DNA of 64,000 nucleotides. It comes from Mesorhizobium australicum WSM2073 (GTDB lineage Bacteria; Pseudomonadota; Alphaproteobacteria; Rhizobiales; Rhizobiaceae). The notes under the pieces are model-generated. The model was not told where the DNA came from. It saw only the letters and a program-made list of their open reading frames with translations, and did no database searches. How positions within the stretch are numbered: position 1 is the first letter of the stretch; each line of letters begins with the position of its first letter. Positions 36,336 to 45,494 of this stretch are shown one piece after another. The DNA lies in contig NC_019973.1 of NCBI RefSeq assembly GCF_000230995.2, positions 2,742,001 through 2,806,000 of the forward strand. Reading direction: 5' to 3'. A program made the position numbers and the translations under genes.

Positions 36336-37090
36336 GAGGCCGCCTTCGGGCGGAAGGCGCCGGGCGGTATGTTTCCAGGCGCGCCATAGGCATGTTGAAG
36401 TGCGTCGAGCATCGCCCACAATATGTCGCATTTGAACACCAGCGCATCGATCGCCTGCTGCTGACGTTCGGCCGTGTCGGCATGTTCTAGCACGTAGGCG
36501 AGCGCGAAGTCCGCGTCGCGTGATGCCTGTTCGGGCCGCCAGCTGAAATAGGCCAGCGTGTCTTGCGTAATGTAGTCGTATCTGGCCAGCATCGCCGGCA
36601 CTCGTTCGCCGATGATGCGGGGTGAGAACATCTCCGTGAGTGACGATGCGACCGCCTCGAGCAGCGTACGGTTGGTGCAGAAGGAAAGGTAGGCGCCCAC
36701 CGCGAAACGGGTCGCCGGCAGCGCCAGACGCTCGCTCCTGACCGCTTCGGCGTCGAGCCCCAGTGCGGTGGCCAGATGCAGCCAGCGCGCGATGCCGCCG
36801 CTCCAGCCGTCGTCGCCGTCATGATCCTCAATGCGTTTGCGCCACGCGGCGCGAAACGCCGGATCTTCGGCACGCGCCAGGATCATGGCGTCCTTGCGCG
36901 GAATGACGGCCTGGTAGCAATAACGGTTGAGCGCCCAGGCCTGCATTTCGGCTTTCGACAGAGCGCCACTGGTCATACTGTGATGGAAAGGATGTCGGTT
37001 GTGATAACGTTCTTCACCGACCTGCCGCAGCACGGCTTCGAACTCGCTCCTGGACAGGCCATCTTTCGCAGCCTCGTGGAAATCGCTCAA
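36332..37090 (-). CDS. pqqC: PqqC, pyrroloquinoline-quinone synthase
   Basis: Cofactor-free oxidase of about 252 residues that performs the final ring closure and eight-electron oxidation giving PQQ. Recognisable parts are RYHNRHPFHHSMTSGALSKA, NRYCYQAVIPRKDAMILAR, EDHDGDDG and the TLAYFSWRPEQASRDADFAL helix. A TTG at 37090 overlaps the pqqB stop (TTGA) and gives the family's usual N-terminus SDFHEAAKDGL. An in-frame ATG further up (37126, inside pqqB) is the alternative. Confidence 0.92.
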   Translation of the reverse strand: MSDFHEAAKDGLSRSEFEAVLRQVGEERYHNRHPFHHSMTSGALSKAEMQAWALNRYCYQAVIPRKDAMILARAEDPAFRAAWRKRIEDHDGDDGWSGGIARWLHLATALGLDAEAVRSERLALPATRFAVGAYLSFCTNRTLLEAVASSLTEMFSPRIIGERVPAMLARYDYITQDTLAYFSWRPEQASRDADFALAYVLEHADTAERQQQAIDALVFKCDILWAMLDALQHAYGAPGNIPPGAFRPKAAS

Positions 37091-38025
37091 AATTCCATCT
37101 CCATCCCATCGCTGGCGACTTCCCAACCAGCCACTCTGACCGCCGCGTGTTCGGCGGAATTCTCGTCGAGAATAGGATTGGTGTTGTTGATATGGACGAA
37201 GATACGACGGCCGATTTTTACATCGGCTAAGCCGGCAATCGAGCCCTCCTCTCCAGAGATTGCGATGTGCCCCATGCGCGCGCCGGTTTTCTGGCCGACG
37301 CGGGCAATAATCATCTCGTCGTCCGTGTAGATGGTGCCGTCGAACAGCAGGCAGGCGGCATCAGCAACACGAGTGCGCAGGGCGGCATCGATGCGCGCGC
37401 AGCCCGGAATGTAGAAGATGGCGCCGCACCTGCCGGTCGCAGTGATGCGGACTCCGATTGTGTCACCCCTGTCGGAACTGAAATCGGGGCTGGGATCGGC
37501 CTTTTGCTCGAGGTAGAGCGCGATCTTCCCAGGTACGGGAAAGCTGTCGACCACCACGCCAGTTTCGCGGCCATACGCGTCGCGGATCGCCAGTTCGCCC
37601 GTTGGCCCCAGCAGGCGCCGAGATACGATCGACGGATCGAGAACGTTGAAAATCGAATTCGCCTCCAGCGTCTCCAGCACCTGTGCTGTTCCATAGATTG
37701 CGAACGGCTGTCGTTCACGCAGGCTGAGCAGGCCGGCGACATGGTCCACGTCGGCGTTGGTCAGCACCACGGCGCGGATTGGCGTCGAGCGCGGCGGCGC
37801 ATCGGCTGGCGGCTGCAGTTCAGGCGTTTGCGCAATCTGCTGGCGAATGTCGGGCGACGCATTGAAGAGAACCCAGCCTGCCCCGTCACCCGACACGGCA
37901 ATGGATGATTGTGTTCGTGGACGAACGCCGGGCATCCCGCTGCGAGCCGCGCGGCTCAAACGATAATTGCAATTCCACTGCGGAAAGCCACCTCCCGCCG
38001 CCGATCCGATGATCTTCACGAGCAT
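37087..38025 (-). CDS. pqqB: PqqB, metallo-beta-lactamase-fold PQQ biosynthesis hydroxylase
   Basis: Protein of 312 residues. Typical start MLVKIIGSAAGGGFPQWNCN; metal-site region VLTNADVDHVAGLLSLRE. Later come HIAISGEEGSIAGLADVKIG and FVHINNTNPILDENS. PqqB is thought to hydroxylate the cross-linked tyrosine of the PqqA-derived intermediate. It lies 115 bases after pqqA and is coupled to pqqC. Confidence 0.94.
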   Translation of the reverse strand: MLVKIIGSAAGGGFPQWNCNYRLSRAARSGMPGVRPRTQSSIAVSGDGAGWVLFNASPDIRQQIAQTPELQPPADAPPRSTPIRAVVLTNADVDHVAGLLSLRERQPFAIYGTAQVLETLEANSIFNVLDPSIVSRRLLGPTGELAIRDAYGRETGVVVDSFPVPGKIALYLEQKADPSPDFSSDRGDTIGVRITATGRCGAIFYIPGCARIDAALRTRVADAACLLFDGTIYTDDEMIIARVGQKTGARMGHIAISGEEGSIAGLADVKIGRRIFVHINNTNPILDENSAEHAAVRVAGWEVASDGMEMEF

Positions 38026-38140
38026 ACCATCGCTCCGAAGCCCTATGGAACTAGCAGGACGTTCTCAAAAGCAACCGCGTCCAATTTTCCTACGGACAAG
38101 GAATTGCATGCCGCCGTTGAAGGGCACATGCAATTGCAGC

Positions 38141-38236
38141 CTACTTCTTGGGCGGATTTTCTGCGGGCAGGTATCGCGAAATCTCTAAACCGGCGGCGAC
38201 CTGACACATGATCGGTTTCTTCCAGATCTTCTTCAT
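38141..38236 (-). CDS. pqqA: PqqA, PQQ precursor peptide
   Basis: A 31-codon gene reading MKKIWKKPIMCQVAAGLEIS then RYLPAENPPKK. Glu18 and Tyr22 in the ELISRY-like E-x3-Y segment are the two residues that become PQQ. The ATG at 38236 is preceded by AAGAGGAGAA. It is the first gene of pqqABCDE and provides the ribosomal substrate for PqqD and PqqE. Confidence 0.95.
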   Translation of the reverse strand: MKKIWKKPIMCQVAAGLEISRYLPAENPPKK

Positions 38237-39006
38237 CGCGTTCTCCTCTTGCGCCAGCCGAACGGGCCGGTCACGCTATCGATGCCATTACCTGAAAATG
38301 GGCACTCTTGGAGGATACAACGTGTTGCAGCTTCAGTTGTTCCTTCATCACCAGCCCGGTTTTCCAAATGAACCAGCCTTAACTTTCCTCGAACAGGCGT
38401 GAAATGTCGAGCCGCAACCGGTAATCCGATCGTCAAATATGAATGCGGTCACGCCTCGTGCGTTCATAGTGATGCATGCCAAAGGCCCGAGCTAGTCGGG
38501 CGGCTGGCGCATCGGTCCCCGCCAAAGAATCGCGCAATGCGCGTGTCAAAGCTTCAGGCCGGGTGGCCAGATTTCAAGCGCGCCGTAATCGCGCGTTGCC
38601 ACCGTGTCGTAGCGACCGGTCAAAAGCACCGTCGACCGACCGGTGCCGAGAAGGAGCATCGCCACGCTTCATGATCGTTCCTGATAGAAGCTAGACCAGC
38701 TGGGCGCTGGCCCGCCGGTAGCCGCAAGCGAGAAGCGGTGAGAGCAGGCGTGCCGCTCAGGGGGCCGGCTGCGACTTGGGAAAGAGCGCGGCCAAGAAAC
38801 GATCAGAATTTCCAGCAGTTGGGGTCGGGGTCGGTCCTCCCTCTACCGGTCCAAGGCATGGAGCCCGCCCCAAATGCGGAAATGGGGCGGGCTCACTTTG
38901 TTGGAATCCAGGAACATTCCTTTGTCCAAAATATTAGGGTCGCTTCCATCCTGGAGCGCACATGCCGATTTTTGACGTCCCACTTGGCTTGCCCGCCTTG
39001 GGCCGA
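38237..39006. other. Divergent control region between pqqA and the PQQ-associated ABC set
   Basis: About 770 bases with no convincing gene. It should hold the pqq promoter on the minus strand and that of the 39007 operon on the plus strand, plus the hairpin at 38863-38892. Open frames here are chance. Confidence 0.5.
38863..38892. terminator. Perfect 10-bp hairpin upstream of ABC operon
   Basis: Arms GCCCGCCCCA and TGGGGCGGGC pair perfectly around a 10-base loop. Only a short T-rich stretch (TCACTTTGTT) follows, so it may be a weak terminator of an upstream transcript, or an attenuator in the leader of the operon that starts at 39007. It lies 114 bases before that start. Confidence 0.5.
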
Positions 39007-40182
39007 ATGAGGCTGGCGCTGACGTTTCTCGTGCTGCTCGCTTTGGTCGCGCCCGGGCTTGGCGAGCCCCAGACGATGGTGATCGGCTATCTCGGCGAAC
39101 AGCGCAAACCGCCTCTACCGCTCGGGCCACTGGACGAGGTCGTCACCGACGACGGCCTGCAAGGTGCCCGGCTCGGCATCGCCGACAATGCCAGCACCGG
39201 CCGCTTTCTCGGTCAGCAATTCCGGTTGCAGGAAATCACCCTCAAGCCCGGCGAGATGCCAGCCGAAGCGGTCAAGGAATTCGCGGCCGCCGGCATCAAC
39301 TTCCTCATCGCCGATCTCGATGCCGCCCGTTTGCTGCAGGCGAGCGACGCTCCAGGCGCCGAGAGGATGACGCTGTTCAACAGTCGCGCTCCTGACGAGC
39401 GGCTCCGCCAGGAGGATTGCCGCAAGAACGTGCTACACACCATTCCGAGCCGCGCGATGCTCGCTGACGGGCTGGCGCAATATCTCGTCTGGAAGCGCTG
39501 GCAGCACTGGTTCCTGCTGGTCGGGGCGCATCCCGAGGACCGGGCGATGGCGGTCGCCTTTCGACGCGCGGCGACGCGTTTCGGAGCAGAGATCACCATC
39601 GACCAGCCCTGGACGTTCAGGCCGGCCAACGGGCGCGCCGACACAGGACATGTCACGCTGCAGACCGAGATTCCCGCTGCCACGCAGGTCAGCGACTATG
39701 ATGTGCTCGTCGTTGCCGACGAGGCGGACGAGTTTGGCGCCTATCTCGAAGGCCGAACCGCATTTCCGCGGCCGGTCGCCGGGACGCAGGGTCTCGTCGC
39801 GACCGGCTGGAGCGCGGTCAACGAAGAGTGGGGTGCCACGCAACTCCAGGATCGCTTCCACAAGCAGGCCGGGCGCTGGATGCTGCCCAGCGACTACGCC
39901 GCCTGGCTCGCCGTGCGAAGCATCGGCGAGGCGGCAACGCGCCTGCACAGCCTCGATCCGATTGCGATCGGAAAGTATCTCCGCAGCAACGATTTCCTGC
40001 TCGCCGGATTCAAAGGACAGGGGCTGAGTTTCCGTCCGTGGAACGGCCAGATGCGCCAGCCTGTCCTGATCGCGGGCCCTCGGCTGCTCGTCTCCAACTC
40101 GCCACAGCCCGGTTTCCTGCACCAGCGAACGCCACTCGATACTCTGGGGATCGATCTGGAGGAGAGCACATGCAAGTTCTGA
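39007..40182 (+). CDS. PQQ-associated ABC transporter substrate-binding protein
   Basis: Periplasmic protein of about 391 residues resembling branched-chain-type receptor proteins, of the group found next to PQQ-dependent alcohol oxidation genes. The ATG at 39007 gives a clean signal peptide (MRLALTFLVLLALVAPGLGE); an in-frame ATG at 38962 would bury it. Segments include MVIGYLGEQRKPPLPLGPLD, DNASTGRFLGQQFRLQEITL and VLVVADEADEFGAYLEG. It is the first gene of a four-gene set; its stop overlaps the next start by 13 bases. The ligand is unknown. Confidence 0.85.
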   Translation: MRLALTFLVLLALVAPGLGEPQTMVIGYLGEQRKPPLPLGPLDEVVTDDGLQGARLGIADNASTGRFLGQQFRLQEITLKPGEMPAEAVKEFAAAGINFLIADLDAARLLQASDAPGAERMTLFNSRAPDERLRQEDCRKNVLHTIPSRAMLADGLAQYLVWKRWQHWFLLVGAHPEDRAMAVAFRRAATRFGAEITIDQPWTFRPANGRADTGHVTLQTEIPAATQVSDYDVLVVADEADEFGAYLEGRTAFPRPVAGTQGLVATGWSAVNEEWGATQLQDRFHKQAGRWMLPSDYAAWLAVRSIGEAATRLHSLDPIAIGKYLRSNDFLLAGFKGQGLSFRPWNGQMRQPVLIAGPRLLVSNSPQPGFLHQRTPLDTLGIDLEESTCKF

Positions 40183-41132
40183 TTGATCTTGTCCTTGCAA
40201 TGTTGATTCTCGTTCCTCCCGCCTCGGCTGAGACGATCTACGTCTCCAATGAACAGGACAACACCGTCGCGGTCGTCGACGGGGCGGCCATGACCCTGCA
40301 GACAACCATCGATGTCGGGCGGCGTCCGCGCGGGATGGCGCTTTCGATCGACAAGAAGACGCTATTCGTTGCCGAAGGCGACGACAACCGCATCGATGTG
40401 ATCGATCTCGCCAAACGGCAGGTGGTTGGTCGGTTGCCTTCGGGCGCCGATCCGGAATTCTTCGTTGTCCATCCGGACGGCAAGCGGCTCTTCGTGGCCA
40501 ATGAAAATGACAATCTGGTTTCGGTCGTCGATATCGCGGCAGGTAAGGTCACAGGCACCATCGACGTCGGCGTGGAACCAGAAGGCATGGCAGTCAGCGC
40601 CGATGGCCGCACGGTCGCCTGCACTTCGGAGACGACGAGCATGGTTCATCTCATCGATGCCGGCACACTCGAGCTCATCGACAATCTGCTGGTCGACACG
40701 CGGCCGCGCGCGGCGGCGTTTTCGCCGGACGACAAGCAATTGTGGGTGTCGTCCGAAATCCGGGGCACCGTCGCCGTCTTCGATACCGCTACACGCGCTG
40801 AAACTGGCAAGATCGAATTCGAGGTGCCGGGTATCCGGCGCGAGGGGGTGCAAGCGGTTGGCATTGAGATGTCGCGCGACGGCACGACCGCCTATGTGGC
40901 GCTCGGCCCGGCCAACAGGGTTGCAGAGGTCGACACCAAGACGCTGGCGGTGCGGCGCCTCTATCTCGTCGGCCAGCGTCCGTGGCATGTAGCGCTATCG
41001 GACGACCAGAAGCGTCTGATCAGCGCCAACGGCAACTCGGGCGACATCTCCTTCATCAACCTTCACGATCAGGAGGTGGTGAGATCACTGCCGGTGGGGC
41101 GCGGTCCGTGGGGCGTCGTGATTGGCCCATGA
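40170..41132 (+). CDS. PQQ-associated YVTN-type beta-propeller protein
   Basis: Exported protein of 320 residues starting MQVLIDLVLAMLILVPPASA, a signal peptide. The rest is a series of beta-propeller blades of the YVTN kind (IYVSNEQDNTVAVVDGAAMT, LFVAEGDDNRIDVIDLAKRQ, LFVANENDNLVSVVDIAAGK). The GGAGGAG site at 40158 supports the ATG at 40170 over longer upstream frames. The family is regularly found with PQQ-dependent dehydrogenases and this ABC system; its role is unproven. It overlaps the ATPase gene by ATGA. Confidence 0.88.
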   Translation: MQVLIDLVLAMLILVPPASAETIYVSNEQDNTVAVVDGAAMTLQTTIDVGRRPRGMALSIDKKTLFVAEGDDNRIDVIDLAKRQVVGRLPSGADPEFFVVHPDGKRLFVANENDNLVSVVDIAAGKVTGTIDVGVEPEGMAVSADGRTVACTSETTSMVHLIDAGTLELIDNLLVDTRPRAAAFSPDDKQLWVSSEIRGTVAVFDTATRAETGKIEFEVPGIRREGVQAVGIEMSRDGTTAYVALGPANRVAEVDTKTLAVRRLYLVGQRPWHVALSDDQKRLISANGNSGDISFINLHDQEVVRSLPVGRGPWGVVIGP

Positions 41133-41854
41133 ACGCCCTGTCAGTCGAGGATCTAGGTCACAGTTTCGGAAGCCGGCGGGTTCTCCAGGGCGTCTCGTTC
41201 GCGGTGGCTGAAGGCAGGATGTGTATCCTGCTTGGACGCAACGGCGCCGGCAAGACGACCTTGTTCTCGCTGATCACCGGTCTCTACCACGCGCGCGTAG
41301 GATCAGTGCAGGTCTTCGGCCAAGCCATGAATGCCAATCCTTCCGCCGCGCTCGCGCAAATGGGCGTCGTCTTTCAATTGCCGACTCTCGACCTCGATCT
41401 GACGGCCGGCGAGAACCTGCGATACCATGCGGCTCTGCATGGGCTTCCCACGGAGCTGAGCAAGGAGCGCTCCAGGGAGGAACTCAGCCGCCTGGAGGTG
41501 CTGGACAGGATCGACGATCCCGCCCGCGCGCTGTCCGGCGGCCAGCGCCGGCGCGTGGAGATCGCACGGGCGCTGATGCATGGTCCGCGCCTGCTGCTGC
41601 TCGACGAGCCTACCACCGGGCTCGACGTGCCAGGACGGCGCGCGCTTGAACAGCATATGAGAAAGCTTTGCCGAGAGCGTCGCATTGCCGTTCTGTGGGC
41701 AACGCATTTCCTCGAAGAGGTGGCGGCCGACGATGATGTCGTGGTGCTGGATCAGGGCAGGGTATGCTGGGCCGGCGGCGCGGATCGCATCGCGCCCGAG
41801 CTTAATGTCGAAACCATCGCGGGGGCATTCGCCGTGCTGACGGGCTCGCCATGA
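41129..41854 (+). CDS. ABC transporter ATP-binding protein (ABC-2 type, PQQ-associated)
   Basis: ATPase of 241 residues: Walker A LLGRNGAGKTTLFSLITG, Q-loop GVVFQLPTLDLDLTAGENLR, signature ALSGGQRRRVEIARALM, Walker B LLLLDEPTTGLD and the switch His in WATHFLEEVAADDD. Powers the membrane protein encoded next; the two genes overlap by four bases. Confidence 0.93.
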   Translation: MNALSVEDLGHSFGSRRVLQGVSFAVAEGRMCILLGRNGAGKTTLFSLITGLYHARVGSVQVFGQAMNANPSAALAQMGVVFQLPTLDLDLTAGENLRYHAALHGLPTELSKERSREELSRLEVLDRIDDPARALSGGQRRRVEIARALMHGPRLLLLDEPTTGLDVPGRRALEQHMRKLCRERRIAVLWATHFLEEVAADDDVVVLDQGRVCWAGGADRIAPELNVETIAGAFAVLTGSP

Positions 41855-42657
41855 AAGTCCACCACGCATTGCGCGCGCTCGACGGCATCTTGCGGCGGGA
41901 GATGTTGCGAACGCTTCGGCAGCGCGGCCGGCTGCTCTCGGCGATCATACGGCCTTTGGTCTGGCTCGCCATCTTCGCCGCCGGCTTCCGCTCGGTGCTT
42001 GGCCTGTCAATCACGCCGCCCTATCAGACCTACGTGCTCTACGAGGTCTATGTCGTCCCCGGGCTGGCGGCCATGATGCTGCTCTTCCATGCCATGGCAA
42101 GCTCGCTGGCGATGGTCTACGACCGTGAGATGGGCAGCATGCGCCTGTTGCTGACGGCGCCGCTTCCACGCTGGTATCTGCTTGCCGCGCGGCTGCTGGC
42201 GAGCGTCATCGTCGGTCTGCCGCTGGTCTATCTGTTCTTGCTGATCGCGCGTTATTGGGACGTGCGCCCGCCGTTTCTAGGCTACCTCGCCGTGTTTCCG
42301 GCGCTGGTCCTGTCAGGCCTGATGCTGGGCGCGTTCGGGTTGCTGGTATCGTCCGTTTCGACGCAGATGGAGAACTTCGCCGGCGTGATGAACTTCGTCA
42401 TCTTCCCGACGTTCTTCGCCTCGACGGCGCTTTATCCTATATGGCGGCTCGCCGAGGCGGGGCCGGTGCTGGCTACGATCGCCGCATGGAACCCGTTCAG
42501 TTCGGCGGTCGAACTGATACGCTTCACGCTCTATCTGCGCTTCGATCCCGTTTCCGCCCTTGTCGTTCTCGCCTGCCTCGTCGTGTTTTTCCTGGCGGCA
42601 GTGGTCGGCTACGACCCCGGCCGCGGCCTGTGGTCCCGGCGCGGCGGCGAGGGCTGA
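41851..42657 (+). CDS. ABC-2 type permease (PQQ-associated)
   Basis: Inner-membrane protein of 268 residues with about six hydrophobic segments, among them PLVWLAIFAAGF, LAAMMLLFHAMASSLAM, VIVGLPLVYLFLLIA, LAVFPALVLSGLMLGAFGLL and LVVLACLVVFFLAAVVGY. ABC-2 permeases mostly export. Here an export-type permease is combined with a periplasmic binding protein, as is usual for the PQQ-associated set. The cargo is unknown. Confidence 0.9.
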   Translation: MKVHHALRALDGILRREMLRTLRQRGRLLSAIIRPLVWLAIFAAGFRSVLGLSITPPYQTYVLYEVYVVPGLAAMMLLFHAMASSLAMVYDREMGSMRLLLTAPLPRWYLLAARLLASVIVGLPLVYLFLLIARYWDVRPPFLGYLAVFPALVLSGLMLGAFGLLVSSVSTQMENFAGVMNFVIFPTFFASTALYPIWRLAEAGPVLATIAAWNPFSSAVELIRFTLYLRFDPVSALVVLACLVVFFLAAVVGYDPGRGLWSRRGGEG

Positions 42658-43325
42658 TCATTTCAGGGCGTAGAGGTAGGCAGCGATATCACGCGCCTGC
42701 TGCTCTGTGATCCCCGTCGATGGCATGGCCGTGTGCGGATTGATCTCCCTGGCCGCTCGTATCCAGCGGATCAGGTTCTCCGGATTGTTCGCCAGCACGC
42801 CGGCGATAAAGACCCGGTCGGCAGGGCTGGAATCGAGGCGCGGACCAACCTGGCCTTGTGCCCCCGGCACGCCGGGGATCGTATGGCATCCAGAGCAGCC
42901 GTTCGCGATCATGATCGGAATGGCGCGCGCTTCCAAGCCGCCGGTCGCCATGTCCGATTCGTGGCGACCACGATCGCGCCGGTCGGACCACAAGGTCGGA
43001 CCCGTGTGCAGTGACGTGAAGAAGAGATGCATGACCGCGCTGCCATAGGCCTGCTGGCGGCCGGAACGCGGCAGAATCCCCCACCAGAACAGCAGGGCTG
43101 TGCCGAGACGGGCACGTGCCAGATCCAGATCGCGATACCGTGGATGACGGTTGCGTTGAGGGGGCGGCTGGCCACGGTCCAGATCGCCTGGAGAATCCTG
43201 CCGTGCGTGAGCCTTCCCGTCCCTCGGCGAAGTCCGGCCGGCAATGCCCATATCAGGGCTGCGCCGGGGCAGGCGGCGACAAGGAGCGGCGCCGCTACCG
43301 CCATCAGCAGTTCATGCTCGATCAT
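42658..43325 (-). pseudogene. Decayed CtaG/cytochrome c gene
   Basis: The upstream part reads MIEHELLMAVAAPLLVAACP, RILQAIWTVASRPLNATVIH and GIAIWIWHVPV, a piece of a CtaG-type (caa3) cytochrome oxidase assembly membrane protein. A frameshift/deletion near 43100 leads to LFWWGILPRSGRQQAYGSAV and MHLFFTSLHTGP, also CtaG. Then, after another loss, comes a c-type cytochrome domain with NGCSGCHTIPGVPGAQGQVG, an axial Met in HTAMPSTGITE, and ARDIAAYLYALK. Most CtaG helices and the cytochrome export signal are missing, so a functional product is unlikely. Confidence 0.78.
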
Positions 43326-43480
43326 GTGGGCCGATGATGCCGACTTCGCTTTGCCGCCCTCCGGTCATGGCGGCGACAACCGACGCGATGCCCGTCTCGG
43401 GAAAATAGACATGCTCGATCGGCTGATACGCGATCTCCCAGCCGGGCTTTGAGGGCCATTTCGACGTGATGCATCGATGG
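43325..43480 (-). pseudogene. Crp/Fnr-type regulator fragment
   Basis: The frame contains GWEIAYQPIEHVYFPETGIA followed by SVVAAMTGGRQSEVGIIG, the first beta-roll part of the cNMP-binding domain of a Crp/Fnr-like regulator. It is joined directly to the CtaG relic. The dimerisation helix and helix-turn-helix are absent. Confidence 0.7.
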
Positions 43481-43494
43481 CCATAAAAGCCCAA

Positions 43495-44464
43495 AATCCT
43501 CAGGAGTCGGGGTCTTCAAGACATGGTTGCGAAGCGTGGATTGCCGCCCTAACGGGCAAGAGCACGTACTTTTATCGTCGGCTGCACCCGCATAAACGGC
43601 GGCCGATGGCAGAGCCTGCCCGCCATTGACGCGCTTAGCAAACGATGACGCATAAAGTTCCCAACGGCTCGTTAAGGAAGGAGAGACCACGACATACAGG
43701 CTAACGGATCGTGAATGAACGAACCGGATTGGCGTCGGTTAACAGGTGCTTCCATGAGGGACCACATTTTGTTCGCGACCGCCTTCGCTTTGCTGATCTC
43801 GTTCTCGGTCAGCGTTGCCCTCGTTTCGTGGGCGGCGCCGATCACCGCGCAAGCCATTTCGCTCGACGTGCAGAAGTACATCGACGGGTGGCAATTGTGA
43901 TCGCTATGATCGCTGGACCGGAATGACCGTCCTGGCCATGCTGGAAAACCCGCCCGGCGTCAGCCGAGACGAGCTCTCTCCGTTCCAGTGCTTTGATTGG
44001 GCAATCGACAGATGTCGAACTCCACAGCGCGGGGAATGTTCCTGCGGTTGCACAGGCCGGCGTGGCGACCCAGCATCGCCAGCAAAGCGATCCATTAAAA
44101 GGCAACGGCACAGCCCGAAAGGGACCTGAGGCCAACAGGAGCGCTTAGGGCCAATTGCAATTTCTGTGCGAATCGCCTCTATTTCTTCAAGGACCAATCG
44201 CAACGCAGTTTGCTGAATTCATGGTCCCTATCCTTGATGGCGACCGGCGTGTACCCCGCCCCCCAACCCGGCGTCGGTCGCCTACTCTCAGGGCAGCTCC
44301 AAATGTTAGCTAAGTTTCGAACGCGCTGCTCCTGGTCACGGGCAGAAGTTACGGAGTGGCCATTAACGCAGGTTAATGCGTCAAGTTGGTGACGGGCTAG
44401 GGTTTGTAGTTGGTGCTTCCGATCCACTCTTCGGCAGCTTCGTCGGACACGCGGAGAGAAGCAT
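43495..44464. other. Gene-poor region
   Basis: No supported gene. A small frame at 43754-43900 (MRDHILFATAFALLISFSVS plus about 28 residues) has one hydrophobic segment and could encode a small membrane peptide, but there is no ribosome site. The rest shows only chance frames. Confidence 0.4.
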
Positions 44465-44836
44465 ATGAGACACAAGCGTCCCCTGATCTCAGCCTTTGAT
44501 TTCGACGTCATAAAAAACGCTCTGAAAGTCATAATCGCAGCGGGCGACATCCCCGAATGCGAATGGGACAAGCAAGCTCGCAACCTCGCGAAAACTTTTT
44601 CGGGCACCAAAGCAGATGAGACAATGATCAGATTTCTGCTTGAGACCTGTCGGACGACCAACGCGTCCGAAGAGGAGCGTCTTGCCACGCTTGCGCGTGG
44701 TGCTCACGTCGAAGGCGGGCGGCGCAATATTCAGCGTTCACGCGAACTGCTTGCCCGTAGCGGTCATCCTTTGTGCAAAGGAGAAGCCGAGCGTACGGGC
44801 CCAGATGGCTCGAAACGCGAAGTTCTTTCCGATTAG
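44465..44836 (+). CDS. Small hypothetical protein
   Basis: Frame of 123 residues starting MRHKRPLISAFDFDVIKNAL with a purine-rich ribosome site (GGAGAGAAGC) just upstream. The first half (KVIIAAGDIPECEWDKQARN) looks protein-like and helical; the second half is charged and of low complexity. No family recognised, isolated in a gene-poor region. Confidence 0.4.
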   Translation: MRHKRPLISAFDFDVIKNALKVIIAAGDIPECEWDKQARNLAKTFSGTKADETMIRFLLETCRTTNASEEERLATLARGAHVEGGRRNIQRSRELLARSGHPLCKGEAERTGPDGSKREVLSD

Positions 44837-45068
44837 ATCATCAGGCGTGTTGGAACGCCCACGACCTATGACTCTCTTCGTCGATGGCGATGTCCACAAC
44901 CATGTACTTTGCTCGGAGAACCCATGCCAACAGCCGAGAATGAACACGCGTGGGCTGACATCGGCACGTAAATGCGGCGTCTGGCCAGCAGCCGACCGGT
45001 GCGGCTCTTCAGAGACTTGGCAGGAGGTAGACTCGCACACTTGGCGGCGCGGCTTGGCGCCCACCCAT

Positions 45069-45408
45069 TAGCCGGGACAACAAGATGGCGCCTTTCCCGA
45101 TCTTTTTCGCAGAGGAAGTCTTTCGCTTTCGGCGATGTCGCTTAGAAAGCCAACCACTATCTTCGCCTGCTCCGACGTACAGGCATAGAAGCGCTGTTTA
45201 CCTTCGGTGCGGGATCGGACGATTCCGAGTTTGGCCATGCCGCTCAATGCTGTGAAAGGGCGGTCTGTGTCCCGCCCACCAGAGAAAGTAGGTCCGACAC
45301 GGATTTCTTACCATTCATCAGGTGAACGACGATCAACAATCGCTGCACGTTCGCGGCCGTACGAGCCGCAACGGATTTATGCAAATCCATCATAAATCGC
45401 ATGCTCAT
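45069..45408 (-). pseudogene. ArsR-family regulator, one-base frameshift
   Basis: The start region gives DLHKSVAARTAANVQRLLIV, VHLMNGKKSVSDLLSLVGGT and QTALSQH, then a stop. One missing base (near 45246) explains it, because the next frame continues SGMAKLGIVRSRTEGKQRFY ACTSEQAKIVVGFLSDI. Together they are a winged-helix ArsR/SmtB protein of about 110 residues. The recognition helix is in QTALSQHLS, exactly where the frame is lost. Confidence 0.8.
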
Positions 45409-45494
45409 ATCTCGTTTGCGGCGATCGTGGTCGCATGGTTACGCTTGGGCATCAAAACAAAAACGAGGCGATTGAGCCTCGGGGAACCTTCATC

